Assembly (NCBI GenBank): GCA_013696595.1
Contig: JACCYG010000026.1
Location: forward strand, 1 to 6,922
Reading direction: 5' to 3'
Length of the DNA: 6,922 nt
Source of the DNA: Actinomycetota bacterium
GTDB lineage: Bacteria > Actinomycetota > Thermoleophilia > Gaiellales > Gaiellaceae
Shown: one piece after another, positions 4,884 through 6,922 of the stretch
Layout of the letters: the number at the start of each line of letters is the position of its first letter
Numbering within the stretch: the stretch's first letter is position 1
Translations under genes and position numbers: made by a program
Notes under the pieces: generated by a model
The model's database searches: none
Told to the model about the DNA's origin: nothing
Seen by the model: the letters and a program-made list of their open reading frames with translations, nothing else

Positions 4884-5750
4884 CTAAAGCGCGGAGAGAG
4901 TCGCGCGGACGAGGGCCGGAAGCGTCGCGACGTCGTAGCCGCCCTCCAAGACGAGCGCGACGCGGCCGCAAAGGCCTCGCACGCGCCGCGCCAGCTCGGC
5001 GAAGCCGTCTTCTGTGAGCAACATCCCGCCCAGGGGATCCCCTGCGGCAGCGTCGTAGCCCGCCGAGACAAGAAGCGCGTCAGGGGCGAACCGCTCGATC
5101 GCGGGCTCCACGACCTCGTCCACGGCGCGCAGGTACTCCTCGTCGCCCGAGCCCGCGGGAAGCGGCACGTTCAACGTCGTCTCGTTCCCCTCCTCCGGGC
5201 CCCCGCTGCCGGGATACCACGGCCACTGGTGGAGCGAGACGAAGAGGACCGACGGATCGTCCCAGAAGATCGCTTGCGTGCCGTTGCCGTGATGGACGTC
5301 CCAGTCGAGGATCGCAACGCGCGCGAGCCCGAGCTCGCGTTGCGCGAACCGCGCGGCGACGGCGACGTTCCCGAACAGGCAGAACCCCATCGCGCGGTCC
5401 GGAAGCGCGTGATGCCCAGGCGGGCGCACGAGCGCGAACCCGCCCGTCTCGACCGCGCCGATCGCTGCGCCGGCCGCGAGCAGAGCCGCCTCGTAGCTCG
5501 ACGGGGTGCAGATCGTGTCCGGATCGAGAAAGGTGGTGCGGCCCGACTCCGCCGCCTCGCGGACGGAAGCGATGTACTCGCGCGCGTGGCAAGCGGCGAT
5601 CTCGTCCTCGGTTGCGGTGCGAGCCTCGACGAAGTCGGGAAAGGCCTCGTGGAGAGCCAGCAGCCGCTCCTGCCGTTCCGGATGGTCGCCGGTCGGGTGC
5701 AGGCGGCCGAACGCCGAATGGGTGACGAGCGGCGTCCCCACCTCCCTCAC
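4884..5750 (-). CDS. Histone deacetylase family zinc amidohydrolase (class II-like)
   Basis: A 288-residue member of the arginase/deacetylase superfamily. Bacterial members remove acetyl groups from proteins (AcuC type), acetylpolyamines or other small amides; the substrate here is not evident. The motifs are complete: GDHPERQERL (21-30), RPPGHHA with the general-base pair H113/H114, GFCLFGNVA (122-130), DWDVHHGNGT with zinc ligands D151 and H153 (149-158), SAGYDAAAGDPLGG with the third zinc ligand D238, and LEGGYD with the transition-state Tyr Y272. Length is slightly short but normal for compact bacterial class II-like enzymes. The GTG at 5750 overlaps the stop of the upstream dehydrogenase gene (GTGA), so the two are translationally coupled, and the protein then begins with the expected LVTHSAF strand. 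All catalytic residues are intact, so an active enzyme is expected. Confidence 0.93.
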   Translation of the reverse strand: MREVGTPLVTHSAFGRLHPTGDHPERQERLLALHEAFPDFVEARTATEDEIAACHAREYIASVREAAESGRTTFLDPDTICTPSSYEAALLAAGAAIGAVETGGFALVRPPGHHALPDRAMGFCLFGNVAVAARFAQRELGLARVAILDWDVHHGNGTQAIFWDDPSVLFVSLHQWPWYPGSGGPEEGNETTLNVPLPAGSGDEEYLRAVDEVVEPAIERFAPDALLVSAGYDAAAGDPLGGMLLTEDGFAELARRVRGLCGRVALVLEGGYDVATLPALVRATLSAL

Positions 5751-6493
5751 CAGGCCGGCTGCGTCACGACCTGCTGCGCCATCGCGCCGTCGACGAGGAT
5801 GCTCGCGCCGCTCACGTAGCTCGCGTCCGCGCGCACGAGAAACGACACGACGGCGGCGACCTCCTCGGGCGTCCCCGGACGGCCGAGCGGGATCTCGGCC
5901 GAGAGATCGTCCGCCTCCTCGTTCCGCTCCGTCGCGATCGCACCCGGCGCGACCGAGTTCACGCGGATCCCGTCGGGCGCCAGCTCGAGCGCGAGCGAGC
6001 GGGTCAGCATCCCGAGCGCGGCCTTCGCCGCCGCGTAGAGCGCGAAGCCGGGCCGCGGGACGAGCTCGTGCACGCTGGTCACGTTCACGATCACGCCTCC
6101 ACCTCCGGTGCGCATGTCCTTCGCTGCTGCGACGGAGAGGAGGAACGCGGCCTTCACGTCCACGCCGAAGATGTGATCGAAGTCCTCGGCGGAGAGCTCG
6201 AGCGCAGGCTTCGCCGTCGAGACACCCGCGTTGTTCACGAGGACGTCGAGCGGGCCAAGCGCCTCGCGCGTCTCGCGCACGATTCGCTCCGGGAGGACTG
6301 GGTCGGCCACGTCGCCGTGGACCCAGTGCGCCGGGCCGGCGCCGGCGATCTCCTCGAACTGCTCTCGCGCCTCGTCGTCGTCGCGGTGCGTGTGAAAGCC
6401 AAGCGCGAAGCCGTCCCGCTGGAGGCGCTGCGCGATTGCCCAGCCGATCCCGGTGTTCGCGCCGGTGACGAGCGCGACGCGCTGCTCGGCCAT
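5747..6493 (-). CDS. Short-chain dehydrogenase/reductase (glucose 1-dehydrogenase/FabG-like)
   Basis: Classical NAD(P)-dependent oxidoreductase of 248 residues, cytoplasmic, substrate unknown. The cofactor motif TGANTGIG is at 10-17, NNAG at 87-90, and the catalytic residues are S140 (in VTSVHE), Y153 and K157 (YAAAK). APGAIAT (182-188) and the C-terminal SGASILVDGA block are family landmarks. SVHE followed by PRPGFALYAAAK and ALGMLTRSLALELAP resembles proteins annotated as glucose 1-dehydrogenase, which is suggestive only. The position that often holds the fourth catalytic Asn is Asp (GVDVKAAF, D112). The ATG at 6493 is preferred over the GTG two codons upstream because MAEQRVALVTG is the usual N-terminus and a TANNNT box lies 6 nt before it. 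It is the first gene of a two-gene unit with the deacetylase and is divergent from lutA across 23 bp. Confidence 0.9.
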   Translation of the reverse strand: MAEQRVALVTGANTGIGWAIAQRLQRDGFALGFHTHRDDDEAREQFEEIAGAGPAHWVHGDVADPVLPERIVRETREALGPLDVLVNNAGVSTAKPALELSAEDFDHIFGVDVKAAFLLSVAAAKDMRTGGGGVIVNVTSVHELVPRPGFALYAAAKAALGMLTRSLALELAPDGIRVNSVAPGAIATERNEEADDLSAEIPLGRPGTPEEVAAVVSFLVRADASYVSGASILVDGAMAQQVVTQPAW

Positions 6494-6499
6494 GGGCAC

Positions 6500-6505
6500 A
6501 CGATA
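6500..6505 (-). promoter_or_regulatory. Putative leaderless -10 box (TATCGT) for the dehydrogenase gene
   Basis: Read on the minus strand, TATCGT fits TANNNT and stands 6 nt before the ATG at 6493, with no Shine-Dalgarno sequence in between. It shares bases 6504-6505 with the opposing box for lutA. No clear -35 box was found, so the promoter is inferred from spacing. Confidence 0.45.
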
Positions 6506-6509
6506 CGTT
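6504..6509 (+). promoter_or_regulatory. Putative leaderless -10 box (TACGTT) for lutA
   Basis: TACGTT fits TANNNT and stands 7 nt before the lutA ATG at 6517, consistent with transcription starting at the start codon. No Shine-Dalgarno sequence precedes that ATG. It overlaps the -10 box of the divergent dehydrogenase gene. A -35 box, if any, would lie inside the dehydrogenase coding region, and none is convincing. Confidence 0.45.
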
Positions 6510-6516
6510 CTCCCTG

Positions 6517-6922
6517 ATGGCGGCCCGCGTTCAGCTCTTCGCGACCTGTCTCGGCGACCTGATCTTCCCCGAGGCCGTCGCGGACGCGGAATCGCTCCTC
6601 CGCGGCGCGGGTTTCGAGATCGAGTTTCCGCGCGGGCAAGTCTGCTGCGGCCAGCCCGCGTTCAATGCGGGCCACCGCGGCCCCGCGCGCCGCGTTGCCC
6701 GCACGTTCGAGCGCGCGTTCACGCGTGAGGCTCCCATCGTCGTGCCTTCGGGATCGTGCGCGACGATGATCGCCCACTACCTTCCGGAGCTCCTCGGCTG
6801 CGATCCCTTTCCGGTCGCAGAGCTCTCGGCGTTTCTGGACGAGAACGACGCGGACGTCCCGCGCACGAACAAGGGCCGCGCGATCGCCTACCACGACTCG
6901 TGCCACATGCTGCGGGAGCTGA
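6517..6922 (+). CDS. lutA: Lactate utilisation protein A-like (CCG-domain Fe-S oxidoreductase), 3' end outside window
   Basis: LutA/YkgE-type protein. With LutB and LutC it forms the iron-sulfur complex that oxidises L-lactate to pyruvate. The visible 135 residues start MAARVQLFATCLGDLIFPE, the typical N-terminus with C11, followed by the first cysteine-rich CCG motif VCCGQPAFNAG (C43, C44), SGSCATM (C81), and the beginning of the second CCG domain with YHDSCHMLREL (C129). A complete LutA has about 240 residues, so a little over half is present. The ATG at 6517 is the only start that keeps the first strand and it fits a leaderless promoter. The longer GlpC/GlcF proteins share CCG domains but have an N-terminal ferredoxin part not seen here. 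lutB and lutC would be expected downstream, outside the window. Confidence 0.88.
   Translation, partial: MAARVQLFATCLGDLIFPEAVADAESLLRGAGFEIEFPRGQVCCGQPAFNAGHRGPARRVARTFERAFTREAPIVVPSGSCATMIAHYLPELLGCDPFPVAELSAFLDENDADVPRTNKGRAIAYHDSCHMLREL

Noticed and set aside
4851..4884. ECF-sigma-like promoter (GGAAC on the minus strand at 4884-4880) for the secreted protein
   Set aside because: The -10 partner at suitable distance matches poorly, and GGAAC overlaps the deacetylase stop region; too weak to call.
4869..5819. Long plus-strand open frame of 316 codons opposite the deacetylase gene
   Set aside because: It is antisense to a protein with complete zinc-deacetylase motifs and is rich in Arg/Ala/Gly without recognisable domains. 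It reflects high-GC codon usage.
5506..6468. Plus-strand open frame of 320 codons opposite the dehydrogenase gene
   Set aside because: Its Arg/Ser/Pro-rich shadow composition and lack of motifs mark it as non-coding; the minus strand encodes a clear dehydrogenase.
1..6922. tRNA, rRNA, CRISPR array, insertion sequence, attachment site or riboswitch
   Set aside because: I saw no clover-leaf, no spaced direct repeats, no transposase motif and no non-coding interval longer than about 120 bp that could hold them.

Overview
The window is a gene-dense, GC-rich stretch of bacterial chromosome whose genes mostly abut or overlap by 4 bases. An actinobacterial host is the best fit, possibly from the Thermoleophilia (Gaiellales/Solirubrobacterales) side. 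The clues are the base composition, a compact hopanoid cluster, several start codons that sit 6-7 nt behind a TANNNT -10 box with no Shine-Dalgarno sequence (the leaderless style), and a secreted Cys/Trp-rich protein of a type I associate with such genomes. The placement is inference; no rRNA or marker gene is present.

Plus strand, 3-3281: the end of a hopanoid cluster in the order shc (3' part only) - hpnA - hpnH - hpnG. Squalene-hopene cyclase makes the hopane skeleton. HpnA is a hopanoid-associated epimerase/dehydratase-like protein of unknown reaction. HpnH is the radical SAM enzyme that adds 5'-deoxyadenosine to diploptene. HpnG is the phosphorylase that would remove adenine from adenosylhopane. 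The first three are coupled by ATGA overlaps. The hpnG frame is damaged: it has no ordinary start codon and carries an in-frame TAG in the middle, while recognisable family motifs continue on both sides. If the damage is real, the route may stop at adenosylhopane.

Plus strand, 3291-4118: a prephenate dehydratase with an ACT domain (pheA), apparently with its own leaderless promoter lying across the hpnG stop codon. A GC hairpin fills the gap to the convergent genes.

Minus strand, 4140-4765: a secreted six-cysteine, tryptophan-rich protein of unknown function with a very strong ribosome binding site. It is coupled by an ATGA overlap to a 50-residue single-pass membrane protein. This pair is the best candidate here for something undescribed.

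Minus strand, 4884-6493: a short-chain dehydrogenase followed, through a GTGA overlap, by a zinc-dependent histone-deacetylase-family amidohydrolase. Only 23 bp upstream of the dehydrogenase, a divergent lutA (lactate utilisation, CCG iron-sulfur domain) starts and runs off the window. Both divergent genes appear leaderless, with -10 boxes that overlap each other.
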